A DNA stretch of 64,000 bases from Bacteroidales bacterium UBA5342 (lineage in GTDB: Bacteria; Bacteroidota; Bacteroidia; Bacteroidales; UBA5342): contig DHQI01000115.1 of assembly GCA_002408065.1 (NCBI GenBank), positions 1 to 64,000 on the forward strand. The letters are read 5' to 3'. Both the position numbers and the translations under genes were made by a program. Under the pieces are notes generated by a model that saw nothing but the letters and a program-made list of their open reading frames with translations, was not told the origin of the DNA and did no database searches. Every line of letters begins with the position of its first letter. Position 1 is the stretch's first letter. Positions 34,462 to 43,476 of the stretch are shown here, piece after piece.

Positions 34462-35601
34462 TTATTTTTCAAAAAATGATAAATCCCACTGACTATACCA
34501 TTTTACGACCGGTTTTTCATCTTCCCAAGTAATTGGCAGCCATATGTACCGTCCATCGATAGCATTGTTAGGGCGCCAACGATCGCCACAGTAAATGAAC
34601 TGCCCCTCTTCACCAATGACAGGAATAACATAAGTACTTTGTGAGCCAAATGTCGTTTTTACCTCCTTATCAGTACCACGGCAGAAGTTACCCAGTTCTG
34701 TCCACTCGCCCATAATGTCATCCGCTACGGCAGAACGACCCGGATTAGGCTTCCACCCGGTACAACCCGAACTAAACATGTAGTATTTATTGTTGTGCTT
34801 AAAGATGGCTGGAGCCTCATTGCGTTTGTCTGGAAAAACCCTGACATAACGCCCTGTAAAATCCTGATAGTCATCTGTCAGTTCTCGGATATGAATGGTA
34901 CCATTATCTTCGGCAGAAGCAATATGGTAAGCTTTCCCATCATCATCCACAAATAGCGTCATATCACGGCTCATCTGTCCCCCTTCAAAGTCGCGCATCA
35001 CAAACATGCCATTAATCACGGCCGCACGTCCTTCGTTATTCCAACGATTGATGCTGTAGTCGTATGTCGCATTTTTTTGTTCTTCGGTGAAGTTGAGTGG
35101 CCATTGACCAGCATTAGGACGCAGGCTTTTGACAAAAGTGTAAGGCCCTGTTACCTTATCAGCCACAGCTAGTGCCGTACGCGCTGCGGCATAGCCCTGA
35201 TCCTTTAGCTCCAAGTGAAACCACATCACAAATTTGCCCGTCTTCTCGTTGTAGATGACTTTAGGTCTTTCGAGTACGCAACCAATGGTGATGTCGTGTT
35301 GAGGATTATCTTCAACGACTCTAAGTGCTATGCCTTCGTTAGTCCAATCAGTCAGATTCTTTGAAGAGTAGCAGCTCACGCCTACGTTGGCTCGATTACC
35401 AGCTTTACCTGCTGTTTTGTGCTCGCCAAACCAGTAATAGGTGTCGTTATATACCAAGAATCCTCCGCCGTGGGCATTGATGTGTTCGCCATTGTTATCT
35501 GGCCATATTTCACCAGGGATAATTGATTTTAATTCTTGCTCTGCACCACAAGCCATAAGGCTTAAGAGTGCGAATATGCAGATATATAGTTTTTTACTCA
35601 T
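34462..35601 (-). CDS. GH43-like lipoprotein (exo-beta-1,3-galactanase-like subfamily)
   Basis: A 379-residue lipoprotein (lipobox LLSLMAC, Cys18). The N-terminus GEHINAHGGG followed by YYWFGEHK is typical of the GH43 subfamilies that include exo-beta-1,3-galactanases. Candidate catalytic residues are Glu111 (ERPKV) and Glu262 (NEAPAIF). Gln321 in GSQSTY occupies the place where those enzymes have a Gln instead of a usual base. If so, it would remove galactose from a beta-1,3-galactan. A galactofuranosidase or arabinofuranosidase is the alternative. It is 10 nt from the GH128 gene and probably co-transcribed. Confidence 0.75.
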   Translation of the reverse strand: MSKKLYICIFALLSLMACGAEQELKSIIPGEIWPDNNGEHINAHGGGFLVYNDTYYWFGEHKTAGKAGNRANVGVSCYSSKNLTDWTNEGIALRVVEDNPQHDITIGCVLERPKVIYNEKTGKFVMWFHLELKDQGYAAARTALAVADKVTGPYTFVKSLRPNAGQWPLNFTEEQKNATYDYSINRWNNEGRAAVINGMFVMRDFEGGQMSRDMTLFVDDDGKAYHIASAEDNGTIHIRELTDDYQDFTGRYVRVFPDKRNEAPAIFKHNNKYYMFSSGCTGWKPNPGRSAVADDIMGEWTELGNFCRGTDKEVKTTFGSQSTYVIPVIGEEGQFIYCGDRWRPNNAIDGRYIWLPITWEDEKPVVKWYSQWDLSFFEK

Positions 35602-35610
35602 TTTCTTTTA

Positions 35611-37080
35611 TTATTCTTTAACTAATGTCACCACTACATCATCAATAAAGGCGATATCTTTATTTTTAGTAAAAATGATGGTCGCTTCCGTTTCGCCATC
35701 AGGAACTGAAAAGTTAGCCGTTTTCTTGGTGTTAGTATCTTCTGTAAGTGTAATGAGTACAGAGGCCTTTTCATTGCCTATCTTTACACTAGCATATAGT
35801 TCACCACCATTGTCATTTACTTTCTCCCCTTCGGCACCATAGCCATTATGGATACGCCCCGTAAAACTCAGTGTATAGGTTTTGCCGCCTTCTACAGTAA
35901 TTTTTTGAGATAACTGGCGGTCTTTTGCGGAGTTGCCTGTCAAACGCGCTGATGTGGTGCCATTTATGTGTTTGCCCTTTTCCGCTTTTACATCAGATAC
36001 TGTACTCCATCCGCTAAGGTCACCAGTTTCAAAGTCGCCATTAACGACTAAGTTGTCGCCTTCCGTTACCACAGTGGAATCTCCACCATCTCCACCATCT
36101 CCACCATCGACTATACTGTCGTTAGGAGTAAAGTTGGCATAGTATTTACCCAGTTCAGTCAGGTTGCCATTAGTATCAAATAATGCAGAGCTTGTACCTA
36201 CAGCATCTGCTTGAGCAAACGAGAACCAACAGTAGCCTAGTACATAATCTGTTTCTTCCATCCACGTGAGTGATTCTTGCATGAACTTCAGTACTTGAGA
36301 TTTTGAAAACTTATTATCTTCGATAGTACTTGCATTCCAATCAGCTACAGCAAATTCGGTGATCAACAATGGCCTTTGGTACTTGGCATAAAGGCGTTTG
36401 CATTTATCAATAAAAGCTTGAGAACTAGCACCACCATAATGGTGAAAACATATATAATCGACACGATATCCCAGCTCGTCTGCTTGGGCCATAAACTGAG
36501 CTAGCCACGAATCGTCCCCATCAGGGTGCGCTACACCGGGACTGCCCAATGGGATGTTTAACTCTTCAAGTATTGGCCATACTTTAATGGCTGTTTCTAC
36601 GGTCATATTCGATTGCTTAACCATATCTGGTTCATTAAAACCTAGAAATTTCTTTACATTACCATTTATTATTTGTGGTAACACTTGCGTTTGTAGAAAT
36701 TCACGCCCCGAAGTCAAATCACCTCCAGAGCCCCACATCATAGGCACAAATTCAATCCCCTGTGGATGATGTCCATCTGCCAGATAAGCACCACCAGCGC
36801 CCCAGGTATATAACCAACCGGCCTTTAGTTTCAAAAGTTTGGGTACATTAACATCCCAGCCTCCTCCTTTGCCGGAAGATGGGTCGCGCATAGTCATACA
36901 AACCCCTTTCTTTTGTGGGAAAGAGAGCTCTTCCAACGTAAAATCATCATTAAGCACTAAAGAATCCTGAGGGTATCCTTTGGGTAAAGGGATAGAATTG
37001 GTTTGCTGCTCACAGCTTATCAGAGCGATGATAAGCAAAAGGACACTACTTGTTAGTTTCATTATATTAAAAAATTTCAT
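35611..37080 (-). CDS. GH128 endo-beta-1,3-glucanase-like lipoprotein with CBM-like module
   Basis: A 489-residue protein. I start at the ATG at 37080; one at 37062 is also possible and gives the lipobox ALISC. The catalytic domain (about 55-320) belongs to GH128 (Glyco_hydro_cc), with Glu150 in FLGFNEPD as likely acid/base and Glu242 in LITEFAVADW as nucleophile. The HHYGG segment at about 213-217 supports the family. A Gly-Asp linker (GGDGGDGGD) and a CBM4/9-like module (about 345-489, NGDFETGDLSGW to AFIDDVVV) follow. Characterised GH128 enzymes cleave beta-1,3-glucan. It is tightly packed after SusD. Confidence 0.85.
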   Translation of the reverse strand: MKFFNIMKLTSSVLLLIIALISCEQQTNSIPLPKGYPQDSLVLNDDFTLEELSFPQKKGVCMTMRDPSSGKGGGWDVNVPKLLKLKAGWLYTWGAGGAYLADGHHPQGIEFVPMMWGSGGDLTSGREFLQTQVLPQIINGNVKKFLGFNEPDMVKQSNMTVETAIKVWPILEELNIPLGSPGVAHPDGDDSWLAQFMAQADELGYRVDYICFHHYGGASSQAFIDKCKRLYAKYQRPLLITEFAVADWNASTIEDNKFSKSQVLKFMQESLTWMEETDYVLGYCWFSFAQADAVGTSSALFDTNGNLTELGKYYANFTPNDSIVDGGDGGDGGDSTVVTEGDNLVVNGDFETGDLSGWSTVSDVKAEKGKHINGTTSARLTGNSAKDRQLSQKITVEGGKTYTLSFTGRIHNGYGAEGEKVNDNGGELYASVKIGNEKASVLITLTEDTNTKKTANFSVPDGETEATIIFTKNKDIAFIDDVVVTLVKE

Positions 37081-37092
37081 AATCAATCATAT

Positions 37093-38781
37093 TTAGTCCC
37101 ACAACGGGTTTTGCTTTAAATTATCGTTCTTATATCGTTCGTTCTGAGGGATGGGGTACAGGTAATACTTATTGTTCCACGTCCTTGCTTGAACTGTTTT
37201 TAGTGTGTAGTTGAATACGTTTTCAGTCACCTTTTCGATACTAGCGCCAAGGAGGTCTTGCGATGTATTCTCTGCTGTTTTCCAGCGCCTAACATCCCAA
37301 AAGCGGTGATTCTCAAAAGCCAATTCTACACGACGCTCATGATGTACCGCTGTTCTGAAATCAGCTTTTGAAAGACCTGCAGGGATAGATGGCATATCCA
37401 CACGATTACGCACCATATTTATGGCAGCTCTTGCTGATAGTGTAAATGTCGCATCCGTATAATCAGCTCCATAGGCTTCATTAAGCGCCTCTGCATAGTT
37501 GAGCAGTATTTCTGCATAGCGGAAATACACCCAAGTGTGGTGCTCCGGCGTTGGGGTTGGTGCGATGTCAATATTCTCTATGATATATTTGTTGAGATAG
37601 TAACCTGTAGGACTTGCTTCCTCTTTGGGCAAACCATCGTTCCCATTTGTAAAGCTCTCGATGTATCTGCCTTTAAAGATTTGATTGTTATGCACGATCG
37701 TTTTATAAAAACGAGGGTCACGGTTCTTATAGGCATCAGCTGCATTGATCTTCACATCATTGGCATACCAGCCATCACTTTTAAGTGTTACTTTAGCCCC
37801 ATCAGTGCGTTCAAAAGCATCTACCAAATTTTGACTAGGACAAGTTCCTCCTTTAGCGCCATCAAAACCTACGGGGTAATTACGTTGTTCAAAACTGGTA
37901 GAGGTGCCTTCTCTACGTTCAAAAATCAGCCCTTTGGCCCCTAAATTATTGACAACATCTTCCTTTACGAGTTGATAAGTTCCACCATCAATAATAGCCT
38001 TTGCCGCTAAAGCAGCCGCTTTCCATTTGTTTTGGTCATCAGCCGAAAATAGAGGGCTAGCGTTATAAAGCAGCGCTCTGCATTTAAGGGCCATTGCAGC
38101 CCCTTTGGTTACTCTACCCGTTTGCGCACCCGCTACTGAAGCATAATTGTCGGGCAGTTTTGGAGCAATGCTATCGCACTCTGACTTTATAAAGGAGATA
38201 ACATCATTAAAGCTACTTGGCTTCACTTCATTTACGTTTTCTAATGTATAAAGCTCTGTAGGAATAGCCACATCACCATAACGACGTGCAAGCTCGAACA
38301 AGTAGAAGCTACGCAGGAATCTTGCTTCAGACTCCCAATACTGCATTTTTTCTTGCATAGTAGCGTAGGTGTTGTTCCACTTGTAGCGCTCAAATTCCTC
38401 TCCTTCAATATACTCTAAGAAAAAATTGGCTGCACGAATTGCGCTAAACAAGTGGCTCCAATATTCATCTACCGTATTTTTTGGACTCCAACTACCATTA
38501 AAGTAGGTATTCACATTGCCTTGTGACCATACATAAACAGCATCATCGGTAGCACACTCACGCATAGCACCATTAATGGCTGAATAGCCTGTTGGCAAAT
38601 AAGAATACACATGCGTTAAAGACTGTTCGGCCTTTGTAAATGTATTGGTCATTTCCTGCGGATCATCATAGCCCACAGACTCATCAAACGCTAAAAAATC
38701 ACACGATGTGATGCCGAGACATATCACCCCAAATACAAGTGATAAAATTCGATTAGAATATTTTTGTTTCATATTTTTCAT
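37093..38781 (-). CDS. SusD/RagB-type surface lipoprotein (second pair)
   Basis: A 562-residue SusD homologue. It has a lipobox GITSC (about residue 27), a SusD-like N-terminal domain with TPR helices, and the C-terminal SusD/RagB domain (HHERRVELAFENHRFWDVRR, LYPIPQNER and a terminal KQNPLWD). SusD proteins form a lid on their SusC partner and bind the oligosaccharide before uptake. It lies 14 nt downstream of the short SusC at 38796, which is its partner, and 12 nt before the GH128 gene. The ligand is unknown. Confidence 0.95.
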   Translation of the reverse strand: MKNMKQKYSNRILSLVFGVICLGITSCDFLAFDESVGYDDPQEMTNTFTKAEQSLTHVYSYLPTGYSAINGAMRECATDDAVYVWSQGNVNTYFNGSWSPKNTVDEYWSHLFSAIRAANFFLEYIEGEEFERYKWNNTYATMQEKMQYWESEARFLRSFYLFELARRYGDVAIPTELYTLENVNEVKPSSFNDVISFIKSECDSIAPKLPDNYASVAGAQTGRVTKGAAMALKCRALLYNASPLFSADDQNKWKAAALAAKAIIDGGTYQLVKEDVVNNLGAKGLIFERREGTSTSFEQRNYPVGFDGAKGGTCPSQNLVDAFERTDGAKVTLKSDGWYANDVKINAADAYKNRDPRFYKTIVHNNQIFKGRYIESFTNGNDGLPKEEASPTGYYLNKYIIENIDIAPTPTPEHHTWVYFRYAEILLNYAEALNEAYGADYTDATFTLSARAAINMVRNRVDMPSIPAGLSKADFRTAVHHERRVELAFENHRFWDVRRWKTAENTSQDLLGASIEKVTENVFNYTLKTVQARTWNNKYYLYPIPQNERYKNDNLKQNPLWD

Positions 38782-38795
38782 TACCTAGTGTGTTT

Positions 38796-41531
38796 TTAAA
38801 AGTTTACTTGAACGCCAGCAGAGAACGCTCTACTCGTTGGATAATTGGCTCCCATATTCTCAGGATCTTGAGTGTTAAGATTATCTATGCTAAATAGATT
38901 AGATCCATTTAAGAAAATACGCGCTGTCATTTTATTTGCTGACTCTAAGTTGAGGTTATAATAGAATTGTACATTGCGAAGCTTTAGGTAATTACCATTC
39001 GCCATCCATAGGTCACTCCAGGCAAAATTGTTTGGGTTGTCTAAAGTCGTCAGGCGAGGTAGATTTGCCTCTGCTGCTGTAGCCGGTGTCCAATGGGTGT
39101 TTTCTTCCAAGTACCAAGAAGAGATGTTGGTATTATTGGCTAGGGGCTTGTGTAAACTGGTCGTATTTTGATAGACATTGCGGTGGGCTACCCCTTGAAA
39201 CAAAGCATTCATTCCAAAGTTTTTATACGCCAAATGCAGATTAAAACCATAGTAGATTTCTGGCATGTTACCATAGCCAAGAAGCACATAATCATTTTCA
39301 TCCACTACCTTATCTCCATTCTGATCGGTGTATTTTACATCACCAGGTGAAAGTGTTCCGCCAAAAGATTGATATATATCGTAATTGTCAATCTCGGCTT
39401 GAGTGTTGAAGAAGCCTTCATTTTCCAATCCATAATATTGACCTAGGCTATTGCCTGTTTTGTAAAGGTATGCTTCTGGCTGAAAGCCTTCGTTGTTGTT
39501 AATGATCTCGTTTCTAGCAAATGTATAATTCGCATCCACACCAAAGGTAAAGTCACCAATTGTATTGTAGTACTGAAGATTTAACTCGACCCCTTGGTTT
39601 TTAACTTTACCAGATGCTAACTGAGGAATACTTATACCTATCATGCTTGATACAACACTACCGCCAGACACCAAAATGTCTGATCGTAACTCATTAAAGT
39701 AAGTAGCAGAAAGGTTGATCTTCTTTAATAATGTAGCTTCAGCTGTAACATCGAATTTTCGTGCCTTCTCTATCTTTAGATCAGCAATAGCTAAACCACC
39801 TTCTTTGATACCACCAAAAGAAGTATTGTTATTACCAAACAAATAGCCGCCACCACCAATACCATAGTATTGTTTGTGTAAATCGTGACCAATAAAATCA
39901 TTACCAGACAGTCCAAAAGAAGTTTTCAGTTTTAAGTAGTCGATGATACTATTACCACTTAAAAAATCCTCCTCTGAAAGCAACCAACCTAAGCCTAATG
40001 CTGGATAGGTATTGAACTGATCTCCCTCAGGTAATACCGCCGTGCCACTGTAGTTCACTACTGCATCGGCAAAGTATTTACCTTTTAAAGTATAGTTAGC
40101 AATGGCCATAAGGTCTTGACGTTTCATAGTAGAGTTTCGCCACTGTCCCATATAAGCCGTTTGGCGATACTGCAACTTTGCTGATATGGTATGGTCGCCC
40201 TGACTCATATCATACCCTAATGCCCCTTCAACAGCTGAGCGGGAATACATACCACTAGTGTTAGAGCTCCAAGCTAACTCGCTTGCTAAACCTAAGGTTT
40301 GATAACTAGCCCCAACCAATTCGCCATCGCTGGTAAACAGGGGAATAACTTCTTCTCTTGCATAGTTGCGTTTTCGTGCATCATTGATCTGTATCTGATC
40401 GTCATAAGCGATAGCAGCTTCTGCGTACAGGCCATCAATAAACTTATCCAAGTCTTGTTTTAAATATAAATTTGTGTTTATTGTACGTCTGAAATCTTTG
40501 ATAAAGCCACGATCAGCAATCTCTCCAATAGGATTATAGTCCAGAAAACTGTTTCCACCCCATACATCATTACTTGTTTTAATAGGAAATGCATTAGCAG
40601 GAGTGTTGTACAGCTTAGAGTATAAGCTAGACAAGTCTGTGCCTGGACGCTTATTTTGCACCAAACGTGCCATCAAATTTAACTTAAGGTGAGTGCTATT
40701 GGTGATATCTACATTAATATTAGAGCGTACATTAAGGTTGATTCTGTTATTACCTGTATTGTACCTATCATCATAGTTTTTGAAATCAATGAGCGAGTTG
40801 CTATTGCTGTAATTGATGATGGTATAATAGTTAAATCTATCTGTACCTCCTTGGTTTTGTATGTCTAGTAGGTGGCTGTTTGATAATGATTTGTAGGCCC
40901 AGTCTTGCCAGTCCACATTGGGGAAAGCCTCAGGCTCGTCTCCATTTCTGTAATAATCTAGCTTGTCCGTATAGAGCGGATCCAGACCATCATTAAGCCT
41001 TGCTTCATCAAAACTTTTGGCATAGGTTTCAGCATCTGCAAATTCTTGCATTCTGAATGGCGTATTGACGATAAAGTTATAATTCACTTCTGTAGATCGA
41101 CCTTTTTGTCCTTCTTTGGTTGTAATAAGGACAACACCATTGGCGCCTCGTACACCATATATAGCCGAAGCTACAGCATCTGTTAGCACTTGTATGCTGG
41201 CGATCTCCTCGGTAGTGATATGGCTTAATGAGCGCTCGAAACCATCGACTAAAACCATAGGACCATCATTACCAAAGGTGCTTCTTCCTCTAAGGTTCAA
41301 TGAGGCCCCATTTTCTAGTGGATTAGTGTTGTTCACACCTTGCATCACATATAGACCTTTTAATCGTCCGTATAGTGTATTGTTTGGAATTATTTGTACT
41401 GACTCTGTGAGCTTGTTGCCAGACACGGCTTCTCCAAAAGCATAAGACAAAGAGTCTGGTTCCGAAGTCTGCGCCACTATACTCGAGCTTATCCCAAGGC
41501 AGATACAAGCTTTTATTAAAATATTTTTCAT
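38796..41531 (-). CDS. Short SusC-type TonB-dependent transporter lacking the N-terminal carboxypeptidase-like domain
   Basis: A 911-residue SusC homologue. I start at the ATG at 41531, where the signal peptide begins. The plug (about 45-150, LYGRLKGLYVMQGV, then ASAIYGVRGANGVVLITT) follows only about 25 residues after the signal peptide. The carboxypeptidase-D regulatory-like domain seen in the other SusC of this locus is missing, and no clear TonB box is visible. The beta barrel (about 160-911) ends in AFSAGVQVNF, with terminal Phe. It pairs with the SusD at 37093. It may still import glycan, but its energy coupling could differ. Confidence 0.93.
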   Translation of the reverse strand: MKNILIKACICLGISSSIVAQTSEPDSLSYAFGEAVSGNKLTESVQIIPNNTLYGRLKGLYVMQGVNNTNPLENGASLNLRGRSTFGNDGPMVLVDGFERSLSHITTEEIASIQVLTDAVASAIYGVRGANGVVLITTKEGQKGRSTEVNYNFIVNTPFRMQEFADAETYAKSFDEARLNDGLDPLYTDKLDYYRNGDEPEAFPNVDWQDWAYKSLSNSHLLDIQNQGGTDRFNYYTIINYSNSNSLIDFKNYDDRYNTGNNRINLNVRSNINVDITNSTHLKLNLMARLVQNKRPGTDLSSLYSKLYNTPANAFPIKTSNDVWGGNSFLDYNPIGEIADRGFIKDFRRTINTNLYLKQDLDKFIDGLYAEAAIAYDDQIQINDARKRNYAREEVIPLFTSDGELVGASYQTLGLASELAWSSNTSGMYSRSAVEGALGYDMSQGDHTISAKLQYRQTAYMGQWRNSTMKRQDLMAIANYTLKGKYFADAVVNYSGTAVLPEGDQFNTYPALGLGWLLSEEDFLSGNSIIDYLKLKTSFGLSGNDFIGHDLHKQYYGIGGGGYLFGNNNTSFGGIKEGGLAIADLKIEKARKFDVTAEATLLKKINLSATYFNELRSDILVSGGSVVSSMIGISIPQLASGKVKNQGVELNLQYYNTIGDFTFGVDANYTFARNEIINNNEGFQPEAYLYKTGNSLGQYYGLENEGFFNTQAEIDNYDIYQSFGGTLSPGDVKYTDQNGDKVVDENDYVLLGYGNMPEIYYGFNLHLAYKNFGMNALFQGVAHRNVYQNTTSLHKPLANNTNISSWYLEENTHWTPATAAEANLPRLTTLDNPNNFAWSDLWMANGNYLKLRNVQFYYNLNLESANKMTARIFLNGSNLFSIDNLNTQDPENMGANYPTSRAFSAGVQVNF

Positions 41532-41688
41532 GTGTCTATAATTTGTTTTTTTTATTGCCACATGGAACTCGCCAATTAGTCATTCTCGTATCTGAGAAAC
41601 CAATTCTCATGGCTCGTTTCATCTGTTTTTAATTTTCTAGTTTGTTTACAGAATATCTAAAGACATTAAAGCATTTAGTGACCCAACT

Positions 41689-43464
41689 CTACCATCCCGG
41701 GTTTTGAATAATACCATAATCTTTTTCCAGGTCAACTTTAGGAAAAGCACTCAAATACCATTTAGGACTCCAGTTGGTTTTCCAATGTCTTTCTGGTGCT
41801 ATCGTAAACACTTCATAGCGATAGCCGGTAGGTTTGCTTGCGTCGATAAACTGGTTGATGCCCTGTATGTCATCTTTAAAAGCAGCTTCATCTTTCCAAC
41901 GTACGATGTCGAACCAATGACAACCCTCATAACCTAATTCACATGCACGTTCTTTTAAAATGGCCTTACGGAAAGCAGCCTGATCAAGTCCAGGGCTTAA
42001 GGGGCTTAAGCCCACACGGCTTCTGACGGTGTTAACACATTCGTAAGCTTTAGCATCGGGCCCACCTTTGGCTTCATTGATGGCTTCTGCGTAGCTTAAG
42101 TAAACTTCGGCCAAGCGTAGATGTGGGTAGTTATCAACAGCGCCCACAGCAGTGGCACTTGTATAATCTTGCGAAAACTTATACATCAAAAAACCTGTTC
42201 CAATACTGGTCGCTTCTTTTCTGTGATTACCGCCAACAAACAGCTCACTTGTAGCTCCGGCATAAGGGCGACCAGAGGTCAGCACTGTTTCGTAAAAACG
42301 CGGATCGCGTCCTACATAAGGGTCTGTTTGTACATTTGACCAATCAAAATCTTTAGGAAAATCTGAGCCATCAGCATATGGGAAAAGGTTCACATACTTC
42401 AGTGTAGGATTTTGACAACGGGCAAAATTATCGGCACCGCCTGTAAAACGATTGTTGTAATTATTCTTATACCCTGTTCTGATGGATAGTAATACTTCTG
42501 TGTTTCCACGTGTGAAATAGGCGTCGTTGTAAGCTTTGCGATAAGCTTCTTCTGTGGCTTCTGTAGCTTGAATGAGTTCATAGCCACCTTCAGCACTTAA
42601 AGCATCAAAAAATTCTTGACCAGCCAGGCGAGCTTGCTCCCAGCGATTGGCGTCATAATTGCCATACCACGTCAATTTCTTAGTGCTTGCTTCACCATCC
42701 ATATAAGGGGTGGCACTATTAAATAATGGACTGGCGGCAAATAGTAAGGTGCGAAGCTTTAGTCCTAGAGCATAACCTTTAGTCATACGGCCATCATCAG
42801 CGGTGTTGCTCACTTTCCATTCCAGATCGTTTTTAGACTCATCGATGAGTTCTACAATAAAATTCACTGTATTCTCAACAGTAGCACGAGGATAATGCAT
42901 CACCTCATTCACATCTACAGCATGATCTATGATAGGTACTCCTCCCAGATGTCTTAACATATCTACATAATGAGTCGCCACTATCATTTTGGCTTCTGCT
43001 TTAGCTCTGGCTTTTTCGCCATCTGACATGTCTGGTACTTTATCTACATGTTCAACCATCAACCATGCTTTACGTATTCCTTCCCAAACTGATGGTCGAG
43101 AGAAATAATACTTTTGGTTTTTCATTTCAGTTGTTGAGTTATATACCCCAATATAGTATTGCGACTGACCGGCTGCATAGTGACAAATTGAATAAGAATG
43201 ATCGGTGATACTCTCCAATAAATCACCTCCCATAGCGTAATTGTTGCCATAAGGAATAGGGTAAGGTAGACTGGTATATGCTTTTGTCAATACTTGATTA
43301 GCAAAATACTGGCTATCAAAAATGGTATCAACAGTAAGACCGATTTGTTCTGGTTGCTGATCGAGAAAATCATTACCAAAACGCAACTCTTCGCACGATG
43401 ACATTGCAAACCATACTATCAGCAGGCCTACAATTGCTTTTATATTATTTTTTATTCGGTTCAT
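41689..43464 (-). CDS. SusD/RagB-type surface lipoprotein (first pair)
   Basis: A 591-residue SusD homologue. It has a lipobox (FAMSSC, Cys24), SusD-like helices and a C-terminal RagB/SusD domain with LKERACELGYEGCHWFDIVR and a terminal FPKVDLEKDYGIIQNPGW. It starts 12 nt after the SusC at 43477 on the same strand and is its partner. It is only distantly similar to the second SusD, so the two pairs probably bind different parts or lengths of the substrate. Confidence 0.95.
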   Translation of the reverse strand: MNRIKNNIKAIVGLLIVWFAMSSCEELRFGNDFLDQQPEQIGLTVDTIFDSQYFANQVLTKAYTSLPYPIPYGNNYAMGGDLLESITDHSYSICHYAAGQSQYYIGVYNSTTEMKNQKYYFSRPSVWEGIRKAWLMVEHVDKVPDMSDGEKARAKAEAKMIVATHYVDMLRHLGGVPIIDHAVDVNEVMHYPRATVENTVNFIVELIDESKNDLEWKVSNTADDGRMTKGYALGLKLRTLLFAASPLFNSATPYMDGEASTKKLTWYGNYDANRWEQARLAGQEFFDALSAEGGYELIQATEATEEAYRKAYNDAYFTRGNTEVLLSIRTGYKNNYNNRFTGGADNFARCQNPTLKYVNLFPYADGSDFPKDFDWSNVQTDPYVGRDPRFYETVLTSGRPYAGATSELFVGGNHRKEATSIGTGFLMYKFSQDYTSATAVGAVDNYPHLRLAEVYLSYAEAINEAKGGPDAKAYECVNTVRSRVGLSPLSPGLDQAAFRKAILKERACELGYEGCHWFDIVRWKDEAAFKDDIQGINQFIDASKPTGYRYEVFTIAPERHWKTNWSPKWYLSAFPKVDLEKDYGIIQNPGW

Positions 43465-43476
43465 AGGTAATTGCTG

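Noticed and set aside
36080..36108. Three or more tandem 9-bp repeats that could look like a repeat array
   Set aside because: They encode the Gly-Asp linker of the GH128 protein and are in frame; not a CRISPR or regulatory repeat.
41592..41609. TGAGAA/TTCTCA hairpin between the first SusD and the short SusC
   Set aside because: Only six pairs and no T run; not convincing as a terminator or attenuator.
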